From Rhodobacteraceae bacterium XHP0102 (GTDB lineage Bacteria > Pseudomonadota > Alphaproteobacteria > Rhodobacterales > Rhodobacteraceae), in assembly GCA_025751475.1 (NCBI GenBank), contig JAOWLD010000003.1:372001-436000 (forward strand): 64,000 bases of DNA, in the 5' to 3' direction. A model generated the notes under the pieces. That model worked only from the letters and a program-made list of their open reading frames with translations. It had not been told where the DNA came from and did not search any database. Positions 48,782-57,506 of this stretch are shown here, piece by piece (the stretch's first letter is position 1; every line of letters starts with the position of its first letter). Made by a program: the position numbers and the translations under genes.

Positions 48782-49803
48782 TGTCTGAGCCGCTTTTATC
48801 CCTGCGCGATGTGGTGGTGGAATTCCCAACCCGCCGCGGTGTGTTGCGCGCGCTGGACGGGATCAGCCTTGATGTCAATGCGGGCGAAGTTTTGGGTCTG
48901 GTGGGCGAGTCTGGTGCGGGCAAATCCATGATTGGATCGGCCATTATCGGGCTGATTGCCCCCCCTGGCCGGATTGCAAGCGGGGAAATACGCTTGTCAG
49001 GCCAACGGATTGACAATCTCGGCCCGTCCCAAATGCGCGCCTTGCGCGGCAAGCGGATCGGGATGGTGTTTCAAGACCCGCTGACCAGTTTGAATCCGCT
49101 TTATACCATAGCGGATCAACTGGTGGAGACGATCCGCACGCATTTGCCCGTCACCGCCGCAGAGGCGCGCGCACAGGCCATCGCGCTGCTGGATCGCGTG
49201 GGTATCCCTGCCGCTGCACAGCGGATTGATGACTACCCGCATCATTTCTCGGGTGGAATGCGGCAAAGGGTGGTGATTGCCTTGGCGCTGTGCGCGCAGC
49301 CTGATTTGGTGATTGCAGACGAACCGACCACCGCGCTTGATGTTTCGGTTCAGGCGCAGATTATCGATTTGTTAAAGGATATCTGCGCCGAGCGTGGCGC
49401 AGCGGTGGTCCTGATCACCCATGATATGGGGGTGATTGCGCAAACGGCGGATCGCGTGGCTGTGGTTTACGCAGGGCGGATGGCCGAAATCGGACCCGTG
49501 TCCGATGTGATCCACCGCCCCGCCCATCCCTATACGCGGGGCTTGATGGGGTCGATCCCCAGTTTGCGCGAGGAGCGCGCGCGGCTTGTGCAAATCCCAG
49601 GCGCCATGCCGCGGCTGGATGCGATTTCCGCAGGCTGCGCGTTTCATCCACGGTGCGATGTGGCAACGGCGGCCTGTGCCACAACGCGCCCCGCGATGAC
49701 CCATCTGGTGTCTGCTCAGAAGGGGGAACAGTCAGCAGATCGTTTTGCCGCCTGTCTTTTGCTGGATCACACAGCGCGCGAGGGGGGTGAGCATGGCGGA
49801 TGA
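48781..49803 (+). CDS. Peptide ABC transporter ATPase, DppD type
   Basis: Cytoplasmic ATPase, 340 residues. Walker A GESGAGKSMIGSAI near residue 40, Q-loop MVFQDPLTSLNP, signature FSGGMRQRVVIA, Walker B LVIADEPTTALDVS, and the C-terminal Cys-containing extension CAFHPRCDVATAACATT that marks oligopeptide transporter ATPases. ATG 48781 (MSEPLLSLRDVVVEF) follows the permease stop directly. Pairs with the next ATPase. Confidence 0.94.
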   Translation: MSEPLLSLRDVVVEFPTRRGVLRALDGISLDVNAGEVLGLVGESGAGKSMIGSAIIGLIAPPGRIASGEIRLSGQRIDNLGPSQMRALRGKRIGMVFQDPLTSLNPLYTIADQLVETIRTHLPVTAAEARAQAIALLDRVGIPAAAQRIDDYPHHFSGGMRQRVVIALALCAQPDLVIADEPTTALDVSVQAQIIDLLKDICAERGAAVVLITHDMGVIAQTADRVAVVYAGRMAEIGPVSDVIHRPAHPYTRGLMGSIPSLREERARLVQIPGAMPRLDAISAGCAFHPRCDVATAACATTRPAMTHLVSAQKGEQSADRFAACLLLDHTAREGGEHGG

Positions 49804-50785
49804 GATGATCCTGTCACTGGACCGCGTGACGCGGCGTTTTGATATTTCCAAACCCTTGCTCAATCGGATGATCGAAGGTGTGGGAAAGCAATATCTGACC
49901 GCCACTGCAGATGTCAGTCTGAGCATCGCGCGCGGGGAAACCTTTGCGTTGGTGGGAGAGTCTGGCTCGGGCAAGTCCACGATTGCAAAGATGATCATGG
50001 GGCTGATGCCGCCAAGCGTGGGTGAAATCCGCTTTGATGGGGATTTGATTGACCCGCGCCACGGCATTGCACGCGCCACAAGGCGGCGGTTTCAGATGAT
50101 CTTTCAAGATCCGTTTGCCAGTCTGAATCCGCGTTGGCGTGTTGGGGATATCATCGCGGAGCCAATCCGTACCTTTGCCCTGATGCCCAAGACCGAAGTC
50201 GCGGGCGAGGTGGCGCGTCTGTTGGAGGTGGTGGGCCTTGCCCCCCGCGATGCTGAAAAATATCCGCATGAATTCTCGGGCGGTCAGAGGCAGCGGATCG
50301 CGATTGCCCGCGCGCTTTCCTCCAAGCCTGAATTCATCGTTTGTGATGAGCCGACATCGGCATTGGATGTGTCAGTGCAGGCGCAAATCCTCAACCTGAT
50401 GCGCGATTTGCAAGATGCCTATGGCCTGACCTATCTGTTGATCAGCCATGACCTCAGCGTGGTGCGCCATATGGCCGACCGCATTGGTGTGCTCTACTTG
50501 GGTCGTTTGGTCGAGGTTGCGCCCAGTGCCGATCTCTTCGCCGCGCCACAGCACCCTTACACGCGGATGTTGCTGGATGCCGTGCCTGATCTGACGCGGG
50601 TGGGTGCACGGGCGCGTGCCGTGGTGGGTGAAATCCCAAATCCGATTTCACCTCCCTCGGGCTGCGCCTTTCATCCGCGTTGCCCTTTGGCGCAAGACAT
50701 CTGCAAGACCACCGCGCCAGAGGCGCGTTCGTTGGGCGATAGAGGGCGCAGTGTGGCCTGTCACATGGTCGATGGAGCGGCCTAG
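49793..50785 (+). CDS. Peptide ABC transporter ATPase, DppF type
   Basis: Second cytoplasmic ATPase, 330 residues. Walker A GESGSGKSTIAKMI, Q-loop MIFQDPFASLNP, signature FSGGQRQRIAIARAL, Walker B FIVCDEPTSALDVS and the Cys-rich tail CAFHPRCPLAQDICKTT. ATG 49793 (MADEMILSLDRVTRRF) overlaps the previous gene by 11 bases. Ends the importer operon. Confidence 0.94.
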   Translation: MADEMILSLDRVTRRFDISKPLLNRMIEGVGKQYLTATADVSLSIARGETFALVGESGSGKSTIAKMIMGLMPPSVGEIRFDGDLIDPRHGIARATRRRFQMIFQDPFASLNPRWRVGDIIAEPIRTFALMPKTEVAGEVARLLEVVGLAPRDAEKYPHEFSGGQRQRIAIARALSSKPEFIVCDEPTSALDVSVQAQILNLMRDLQDAYGLTYLLISHDLSVVRHMADRIGVLYLGRLVEVAPSADLFAAPQHPYTRMLLDAVPDLTRVGARARAVVGEIPNPISPPSGCAFHPRCPLAQDICKTTAPEARSLGDRGRSVACHMVDGAA

Positions 50786-50948
50786 CCGATTGGCTCCACC
50801 CCGCGCGATGATCTATGCTTGAAACACGGGTTTTGACGCGGCAAGGGTGGTTAAAATACGGTTGCCTCTGGCGCAAAGCGGGCCTATGCAAAAGCCCTGC
50901 AACGGTGCTTTCATGGCGCATGGTGCAGGGCAGGGGGAGAAGGAAATC

Positions 50949-51182
50949 ATGGCGCAAAATTCCACCAAAACGGCATCGCGCGCGCCGCAAATCTGGGCGC
51001 TGCTGATGGGGATATGGATCTTTTTGGGCGGCATTGTGCCCTATGGGCTGCTGTCTCAATCGCCTTTTGCGCAATGGACCTTTGCCTTTTGGACGGTGTT
51101 TGGATTGGGTGTGATTGCCTTGATCCTATGGCCCGTTTTGCGCTGGAACGCAGCCCCATCTGAGAAAGGGAAAACCGAATGA
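50949..51182 (+). CDS. Small two-span membrane protein upstream of a symporter
   Basis: A 77-residue protein with two hydrophobic segments (IWALLMGIWIFLGGIVPYGLL and FAFWTVFGLGVIALILWPVL) and short charged ends. GGGAGAAGGAA precedes ATG 50949; a longer frame from 50847 has a weak start. Its stop overlaps the symporter start (ATGA), so it is probably a small partner or assembly subunit of that transporter. No named family is recognised, though small membrane proteins encoded before sodium:solute symporters are common. Confidence 0.7.
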   Translation: MAQNSTKTASRAPQIWALLMGIWIFLGGIVPYGLLSQSPFAQWTFAFWTVFGLGVIALILWPVLRWNAAPSEKGKTE

Positions 51183-52645
51183 TTGCCCCCCTGTCGATAT
51201 GGAGCTTGCTTGCAGTTTTCGCCTTGCTGGGTCTGGGTCTGGCGCTTTTGGCCGCACGGGGCAATCGCGGCACGGCAGAGGATTATTACCTCGGCGGACG
51301 GCGCATTGGGGGGGTGGTGTCGGGGCTGTCTTACGCCGCGACCACCTATTCCGCGTTTATGCTGGTCGTTCTGACGGGTCTGACCTATCGCGGTGGTGTG
51401 GGCGCACTGGGGTTTGAGCTGATCTATTTCGCAGGCCTGGGCTTGCTTGTGATTTTTGCGCCGCGCTTTTGGCTTGTGGGGCGCAAATGGGGCTTTGTGA
51501 CGCCTGCCGAAATGTTGGCGCGCCGCTATGGCAGCCCTGCTTTGGGGCGGCTGGTGGCCGGTGTCGGTTTGGTCTTTCTGCTGCCTTATTGCACCACGCA
51601 AATGGCGGGCGTGGGCCTGTTGCTTTCTGGGGTGACAGGCGCAGAAATTACGCTCTTTCAGGCGGTTTGCGCGGGCGCTGTTTTGGCGGTGATCTGGACA
51701 TTGCCCGCAGGTCTGCGCTCGGTCGCTTGGACCGATGCGGCCTTGGCCGCGCTGATGCTGATATCGGGCTTGTTGGCGGTCTATTTTGCGATCACGGCGA
51801 TCGGCGGGGTGTCAGATTTCATGGCGCAATTGGGACAAGAGCGCGCCGATTGGCTGTCTGTGCCTGGACCAGGCCTGTGGTCTTTGCCCACCTTTTTGGC
51901 GCTGTCAGTCCCATGGTTTTTCTTTGCGCTTTCCAATCCGCAAGTGGCGCAGCGCCTGTTTATTTTGCGCGATATCAGGGCGATGCGCGCGATGATCCTG
52001 TGGGTCTTGGGGTTTGGATTGGTCTTCACCTTCATCGCGGTGATCTGGGGTTTTGCCGCACTCATTCTTGCACCTGATCTGGCGCAACCCGCCTTGGCCA
52101 CGCCCGCGCTGCTGACCTCGGGTGCAATCCCAAGCGTTGTTGCGATTTTGTTGATCCTTGGGATCATGTCTGCTGCGGTCACTACGCTCGACTCCATCGC
52201 CCTGACCGCAGGCGCGATGGTCGCGCGCGATCTGGCCGCAGAGGCGCGCGAGGGGCGGCAAATCTTGATCGGGCGGATCACTGTTCTGGTGGTGATCCTC
52301 TTTGCGGCAGGCTTTGCGGTGGTCAATGCCAAGATTGTCGAGCAATTGGCCGCGCTCTCCGCCGTGGGTCTTTTGGTCACCGTGCCCGCCATGATTGGTG
52401 CGTTTTTCTGGAACCGTGCCACCGCCTTTGGCGCGATGGCCTCGATCGTGATTGGGGCAGGGGTGGCGGTGATCTTGGTCTTTGGGCAGGGCATGAGCGT
52501 GTTCAACCCCAACTTGGTCCTCGCAGTCGGGGGGGCTGCGGTGCTTGGCTTTATCGCCGCAAGCCTCGCCTCCCGCCCCAAGGATAGCGCGCTTGATTTC
52601 AAATCGGCGATTGCCGATGATCTCGCACAGATGCGGATTTGGTGA
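51179..52645 (+). CDS. Sodium:solute symporter family protein
   Basis: A 488-residue secondary transporter with about 13 hydrophobic helices. The N-terminal DYYLGGRRIGGVVSGLSYAATTYSAFM is the SSS-family motif, and LGIMSAAVTTLDSIALTAGAMVARDL matches the region of helix 8 and the following loop that helps form a sodium site. The substrate cannot be told from sequence; position after a peptide importer hints at an organic acid or amino acid. It is the last GC-rich gene before the compositional boundary. Confidence 0.88.
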   Translation: MIAPLSIWSLLAVFALLGLGLALLAARGNRGTAEDYYLGGRRIGGVVSGLSYAATTYSAFMLVVLTGLTYRGGVGALGFELIYFAGLGLLVIFAPRFWLVGRKWGFVTPAEMLARRYGSPALGRLVAGVGLVFLLPYCTTQMAGVGLLLSGVTGAEITLFQAVCAGAVLAVIWTLPAGLRSVAWTDAALAALMLISGLLAVYFAITAIGGVSDFMAQLGQERADWLSVPGPGLWSLPTFLALSVPWFFFALSNPQVAQRLFILRDIRAMRAMILWVLGFGLVFTFIAVIWGFAALILAPDLAQPALATPALLTSGAIPSVVAILLILGIMSAAVTTLDSIALTAGAMVARDLAAEAREGRQILIGRITVLVVILFAAGFAVVNAKIVEQLAALSAVGLLVTVPAMIGAFFWNRATAFGAMASIVIGAGVAVILVFGQGMSVFNPNLVLAVGGAAVLGFIAASLASRPKDSALDFKSAIADDLAQMRIW

Positions 52646-52938
52646 CGGCGGGGTAGGGCGCACCAAACCCGTGAGTAAGGACCCAGTCACACCCGCATCG
52701 CCCTTGGATCACAGGGGCAATCGATCATGCCCAACCTTGGCCACGGGAAACCACGCTGCCAATCATCCAGTCACTTTGGGGAAAATTGGCTCCGGCGGTA
52801 GGGCTGGCGTGGTTTAATTAAGTAATTGATAATTATGAATTTTACTGTATTTTGGGGATTTAATTTGTACCTAGGATCGCTATTTTTTTGTACCTCAATA
52901 GTGTGCTGATGTGGTGTCGTCACGCTGTTGAACAGGAA
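52646..52938. other. Boundary between core chromosome and AT-rich accessory region
   Basis: The first 150 bases are GC-rich like the core. From about 52815 (TTTAATTAAGTAATTGATAA) the sequence becomes strongly AT-rich and stays so for the rest of the window. Two copies of TTTGTACCT lie near 52865 and 52889. No integrase or clear attachment repeat was found at this edge. Confidence 0.5.
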
Positions 52939-53931
52939 TCAATAACTCTGCTTGTTCGGAATGACCCCACGCACACCACCACGAGGGTTCTCAACATCTC
53001 CATCTCTGCGGGGGATTAGATGAACGTGGACATGGAAGATCGTTTGACCTGCTGACTGACCCGCATTGATGCCTACATTAAAGCCCGTGATGGCAGGGTC
53101 GCTCTCAAGTAGGGACTGCCGCCTAGCACTCAGCATCGAATGAATAGCATTAAGCTCTGGTTGATAGAGGTCGAAGTAGTCAGAGACGTGCCGCTTGGGG
53201 ATGACCAGAGTGTGATTCGGTGCGACAGGAAACGCATCTTCTATCATCGAACACAGTTCATTCTCTTCGATGATGCGGTCAGATGTCAGTTCACAGAACA
53301 AGCAGCCAATCTCACGGTGCTTGTAGCTATCTAGGATGCCTCTAAAATCTGTGTCGTCTCTATCTCGTTTACTTGTGTTGCAGGACATACAAAGCACTTG
53401 AAAATTGCTCAGGTCGTCTGACCCACCCTTGGCTCTTGGGATGATATGGTCGATGTGCAGGGCGGCTTGGGTTTCATGCGCTCCACAAAGTTCACAACGG
53501 TATTTAGCCCTCTTGAGAACCTCATATCTTATGCTGCCAGAAACATATCCCTCTGAGAGGCTCCTGTGGCCCCATATGGCGGCTCCACGCCCTTCAATAT
53601 ACTCCTGAAGCCTCTGATCGCATAAGGCCGTCAGTGACGCTCTCTGAGCCTCTGTGAGGGCCTCTGATTTAAGTCTATATCCAGTTGTGGAGCGACCTGA
53701 TTTGATGGGTTCAACAACATCATTATCCGTGAGGACTTTACCGACCATATTCTTGGTTCTGAGGCCGTAATACTCGACCTGTGATTGGTCGTAACTCAGC
53801 AGGGCTTTTGCTATATCTTCAACAGATGCTCGCCCACCGCCTTCGAGTAATACCTTGAGCATCAAAGGCTGATAGATGTGCGACATACGCATCCGATGCT
53901 TGATGAAGTCTTCTAGATCACTGAAAGTCAT
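52939..53931 (-). CDS. wHTH-HNH-HIT fusion protein
   Basis: A 330-residue three-part protein. Residues 1-110 look like a winged-helix region (MRMSHIYQPLMLKVLLEGG...VEDIAKALL). Residues about 145-200 are an HNH nuclease domain with paired CxxC zinc ligands (CELCG, CMSCN) and HIDHIIPRAKGGSDDLSN. The rest is a HIT domain with CLFCEL, HTLVIPKRHV and the catalytic triad motif FHVHVHLIPRR. HIT enzymes hydrolyse nucleotide phosphoramidates or adenylates; joined to a nuclease, this suggests repair or processing of nucleic acid ends, or defence. That role is inference; the domains are clear. Confidence 0.85.
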   Translation of the reverse strand: MTFSDLEDFIKHRMRMSHIYQPLMLKVLLEGGGRASVEDIAKALLSYDQSQVEYYGLRTKNMVGKVLTDNDVVEPIKSGRSTTGYRLKSEALTEAQRASLTALCDQRLQEYIEGRGAAIWGHRSLSEGYVSGSIRYEVLKRAKYRCELCGAHETQAALHIDHIIPRAKGGSDDLSNFQVLCMSCNTSKRDRDDTDFRGILDSYKHREIGCLFCELTSDRIIEENELCSMIEDAFPVAPNHTLVIPKRHVSDYFDLYQPELNAIHSMLSARRQSLLESDPAITGFNVGINAGQSAGQTIFHVHVHLIPRRDGDVENPRGGVRGVIPNKQSY

Positions 53932-54064
53932 GTTGATCCTGAGGATTTATTAGCTTGGCGCTGATTGGCTCTGCATTAATGCACAGGTTATGTGAATTAT
54001 TGGTGGATACACAACTGGATAGACCAAGCCTACCTATACCTCTCCAGCAAAAAGGGCATCTGAA

Positions 54065-54631
54065 ATGAAAATTCTTCGAGTAGACAGTTCTATTAAGCCA
54101 GAGGGTTCAGTCAGCAAGCAACTGTCTGATGAAATTATAACTAAACTGGCTCCAAGTGAGGTGGTTGTTCGTGAAACGAATGGTATTGCGCCGATTGATG
54201 CGAATTGGCTCGGAGCCGTCTTCACCCCAGAAGATCAGCGGAACGCACAGCAAATTGAGATTGCTAATGCATCAGATCAGCTTATCGCAGAAATTAACGA
54301 AGCAGATGTTTTGGTAATCGGTGTTCCTGTTTACAACTTCAACATCGCTGCTGGATTGAAGAACTGGATTGACCAGATTGCACGTGTGGGTGTCACCTTC
54401 CGTTATAGTGAAGCGGGGCCTGAAGGTTTGATTAAAGGCAAGAAAGCAATTCTGGCGTTTAGCTCTGATGGAACCGCAGCAAACTCAGACATTGATTTCG
54501 CCCACCGCTATATGCTGCACATTCTTGGGTTTATTGGTATTACCGATGTGAAGTCCGTGATTGCTCAGCAAATGGCTTTTGACCGAGACACGGCTTTGAA
54601 AGCGGCTCAAGAGCAGATTGCTTCACTTTAA
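54065..54631 (+). CDS. azoR: FMN-dependent NADH-azoreductase (AzoR-like)
   Basis: A flavodoxin-fold quinone/azo reductase of 188 residues. MKILRVDSSIKPEGSVS binds the FMN phosphate, and ADVLVIGVPVYNFNIAAGLKNWIDQIARVGVTFRY is the strongly conserved AzoR segment over the flavin. It likely reduces quinones with two electrons in the cytoplasm. Codon use is AT-rich, unlike the core genes. Its own promoter region lies in 53932-54064, and a hairpin follows the stop. The family also includes near relatives whose true substrates are unknown. Confidence 0.9.
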   Translation: MKILRVDSSIKPEGSVSKQLSDEIITKLAPSEVVVRETNGIAPIDANWLGAVFTPEDQRNAQQIEIANASDQLIAEINEADVLVIGVPVYNFNIAAGLKNWIDQIARVGVTFRYSEAGPEGLIKGKKAILAFSSDGTAANSDIDFAHRYMLHILGFIGITDVKSVIAQQMAFDRDTALKAAQEQIASL

Positions 54632-54658
54632 GGGCGCTACAGGCGCTATGCAATTAAC

Positions 54659-54690
54659 AGAGGCTCTCGCTTAGGTTGGGGCCTCTATTT
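54659..54690 (+). terminator. Hairpin after azoR
   Basis: AGAGGC/GCCTCT stem with a 16-base loop and following ATTTGCTTC, 28 bp past the azoR stop. A moderate terminator. Confidence 0.6.
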
Positions 54691-54799
54691 GCTTCTAAGA
54701 ACAATACTTGAATTATCGCCTATATCTTAATGTTAATACATCCCACAATCCATACTTGACTGAGCGAATTAAAGATTGATGAACGGGTTTGAAGCGACC

Positions 54800-55118
54800 A
54801 TGAAAATACCACAGCAAATACGCATGCTACCACAAGCACTTTGCTTAATATCCTTGTTGAGTTTGCAGGCAGCGGCGCAGACAGTTCCACAATCACTATC
54901 CAACATTTACATTACCTGCTCTGAAAGGGTGGGTATGCTTTCCAATAGGTTTTGATGCAGATCGCACTCATGTTTTTGGCGTTCATGCTTATGGAGCGGC
55001 GACACCCGTTGAAGTAAAGCTTGCTATTGAAGAAATTTGGAATGAGGTAGTTCCCCATGCTGAAGCTCTAACAGCCTCGTCACCGCCACGTATTCTTCAA
55101 ATGGATATGGAGCTTTAG
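54800..55118 (+). pseudogene. Frameshifted small secreted protein
   Basis: ATG 54800 opens a signal-peptide-like start (MKIPQQIRMLPQALCLISLL, then SLQAAAQ) that stops at TGA 54953-54955 after 51 codons. The +1 frame, open from before that stop, reads on as sensible protein (PALKGWVCFPIGFDADRTHV ... VEVKLAIEEIWNEVVPHAEAL) to TAG 55116-55118. One inserted or lost base between about 54890 and 54930 would join them into a secreted protein of about 105 residues. The family is not recognised. A sequencing error is possible. Confidence 0.6.
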
Positions 55119-55213
55119 TGTCGGCACTTCTACAACCGTAATGCTAGATCTGATCGTTTGGGGAAAATAGTGCCTCCAGCTATCTAGAGGGAAAAGCTTT
55201 AATTTTTCCCCGA

Positions 55214-57445
55214 TCATACCAATTTTGCCAACGCTTCATCCCAAGACAGTGAGGGGTCATCTTCAAGCATCTGACTTAATTGCGATCTAAGGCCATATGG
55301 AGGCTTTGGCACGGCGTTTTGTCGTACCTCTCGCTCAAATGCTGCAACTTGTTTGCGTATACTCGCCTCCGCGTAGAGGTCACCGAGATCTTTGGGTATT
55401 AGCTTTGATCCTTTTACGCCATTTTCAATCAAGTCTAGGAGTTCTCTTGAAGTGAAAGCGTTAAGTTCGACCCGCATTGGAGTTTCAGAAAACTGATCGT
55501 CCCAACTATCCCGACCGAGCAGGAAATTGATTGCTTGGCTTTCCACGCCATAACTGGTCAGCAGCTCAACTGTCTTATTGAGATCTTTATTCTTGATTGA
55601 AACTGGCTCTGACTTTCCTTGACTGTGAAGCCTTTGAGCTTGTTCCCAGTTCACTCCGAGCAATTTAACCTGAATGTCGTGTTTGAACTGATATCGGGTG
55701 CGGTCATTCACGAGACTATCGGCTAAGACGTGCCCGTTTATATCAAAATCAGCCAGGATATAGAGTTGGAAACCCTCGACTGCTCCAGCTAAATAATCAA
55801 TCAATTCTCGGGCTGCAACAACTGGGAGACCTTTGCTGGATGCCATGGCCATATCATGTCGCTCAAGAAGCCCAGATTCTCTTATCAGTTGATTGAATCC
55901 CTCTTTTTCGACCCACAGCAATTTATTGAAGCGACGCTCTGCAGGCATGCCACTGAATATTGTTTGGGAGGGGACGAAGCTCTCGAGGCTTATCTTGCTG
56001 GCCCGTCCTTGGTAGTCATTTATCTCGATGGTCCCTAGGCCTACGGTCGCTCCAGTATGCGGCTCTTCTAAAGCGCCCCTCTTGTCGTATGCAATCTTCC
56101 AGCCTGCCTGTCTGAATAGTGGCAGATAGTCTTGCGTAACGATCGTATCGGAGAAGCTGTCAATTTTGCATAGCCGCAAAATATCGGGGCGCATGGCGTA
56201 CATAAGTTGACGCGCGTTGGCCCAGTATTTTCCGTTTTCTGAGACGCGCTGATAAGCTTCGGGCAATAATATTTCTACAGCTTTCTTGATGGTAAGTTTC
56301 TTACTTTTTGATCTTCGTTTAGCTTTTTGGGCTTTCTTACCCGCTATCGATAAAACCTTGATCAAATCATCGTTGAAGTTGTGTAAGTCGATCGCTTTTC
56401 CAGAACTGACGATGGGGAAGTATGGACAACTGATTGACAGTACTGCGCCATAATCGACGCTCTTCGGTAGAGTGTATTTGTCCCTTTCCGATGCCGAGCG
56501 CCAATAATCGTCATGAGCACTTGTAATGTGTACGCGCCCTTTTTCCGCAATTCTCACAGATACCGATGTCAGGCTGACTGCTCTGTTGGTAATCAGGCTT
56601 ACAACTTGCACTTCTCCACTGCCAGGAGAGCGCGCGTCGACCCAAGCTTCGATAAGGTATGGTACGGAACCATAAGAACCTTTGATTGAAGCATATTCCC
56701 ATTCAGGCATAAGCGCTGATCCAACTTCTTGGACAGAGGGTGTTCTTTGAAGGGTATTTTCTTGCATCCGCTGAAGCACTTCAGTTGCATCAACTAATGT
56801 GAATGATACATTTGGATCAGTAGGGTGATAATTTGTTCGGAACTGATTAACGATATCACCGAGTGTAAGTCCTTCAGAACTCCTCTGGATATCTTTTATC
56901 GCCTCGTCATCAAACCATGCTGGTATGGCTTTATCTGATTTGATTACTCTACCTGGCATTCGCTCGGTGAGCTTAAATTTGGCTAGTGCTGAATGAATGC
57001 CGATACGCCTACAGTGAACAACAACCTTTGTTTCAGTGGTTTCACCCAGTTCTTGATAAATAGTTTCGCCATCATCCCCGATTAGTACTTTTGTAATTTT
57101 GCTATGCGAGTGGATTTCCAGGTGCCCACCCAAGCAATATAGAGCCCCCATAACCACCCTAAGGCCATTACCAAGCGCGCCGCGTTCACCCAGCCGCCAA
57201 TGCTTTGACGATATCAGCGGTCTCTTGATTGATAGTGCCTCTAGTGGAACGCCTGACCCATCATCAAAAAATTCTAGAGTGTTGTCATCTCGGGGATGCA
57301 TTCGTCCACCACCGATATCGCAAGCGTTATCAATCAGCTCTTTTACAATCAATTCAAGAAAACGATTCTGCGGTACCCCTGCCTTCTCAGATAGGCCCTC
57401 AGGCGTCATATATCGTTTCCAGTCTTCCTGCTTGAGCGTGAGCAT
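55214..57445 (-). CDS. Topoisomerase VI-like B-A fusion (topoisomerase VIII-like)
   Basis: A 743-residue protein joining both halves of a type IIB topoisomerase. The N-terminal GHKL ATPase shows ELIDNACD (E36, N40), FFDDGSGVP (D61, G63, G65) and GERGALGNGLRV (86-97). After a middle region ending in a Lys/Arg-rich linker (about 369-388) comes a 5Y-CAP-like segment NARQLMYAMRP with the candidate DNA-cutting Tyr416, then a Toprim domain with E513 (WVEKEGFN) and D566/D568 (LADFDINGH). The order matches topoisomerase VIII, a one-chain enzyme described from free or integrated plasmids. It follows the polymerase-like gene by 61 bp on the same strand. Confidence 0.78.
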   Translation of the reverse strand: MLTLKQEDWKRYMTPEGLSEKAGVPQNRFLELIVKELIDNACDIGGGRMHPRDDNTLEFFDDGSGVPLEALSIKRPLISSKHWRLGERGALGNGLRVVMGALYCLGGHLEIHSHSKITKVLIGDDGETIYQELGETTETKVVVHCRRIGIHSALAKFKLTERMPGRVIKSDKAIPAWFDDEAIKDIQRSSEGLTLGDIVNQFRTNYHPTDPNVSFTLVDATEVLQRMQENTLQRTPSVQEVGSALMPEWEYASIKGSYGSVPYLIEAWVDARSPGSGEVQVVSLITNRAVSLTSVSVRIAEKGRVHITSAHDDYWRSASERDKYTLPKSVDYGAVLSISCPYFPIVSSGKAIDLHNFNDDLIKVLSIAGKKAQKAKRRSKSKKLTIKKAVEILLPEAYQRVSENGKYWANARQLMYAMRPDILRLCKIDSFSDTIVTQDYLPLFRQAGWKIAYDKRGALEEPHTGATVGLGTIEINDYQGRASKISLESFVPSQTIFSGMPAERRFNKLLWVEKEGFNQLIRESGLLERHDMAMASSKGLPVVAARELIDYLAGAVEGFQLYILADFDINGHVLADSLVNDRTRYQFKHDIQVKLLGVNWEQAQRLHSQGKSEPVSIKNKDLNKTVELLTSYGVESQAINFLLGRDSWDDQFSETPMRVELNAFTSRELLDLIENGVKGSKLIPKDLGDLYAEASIRKQVAAFEREVRQNAVPKPPYGLRSQLSQMLEDDPSLSWDEALAKLV

Positions 57446-57506
57446 TTTTCTATTTCCGTTAGTAATGGAAGACTACGGTAGACTGGCTATGGATAGATAA
57501 TAACTA

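Noticed and set aside
49745-49792. Earlier in-frame starts for several genes (for example 49745 for the DppF-type gene, 48361 for the DppD-type gene, 37270 for the HlyD-type gene, 43414 for urtD)
   Set aside because: They lie deep in upstream genes; the chosen starts give family-typical N-termini and the usual short overlaps.
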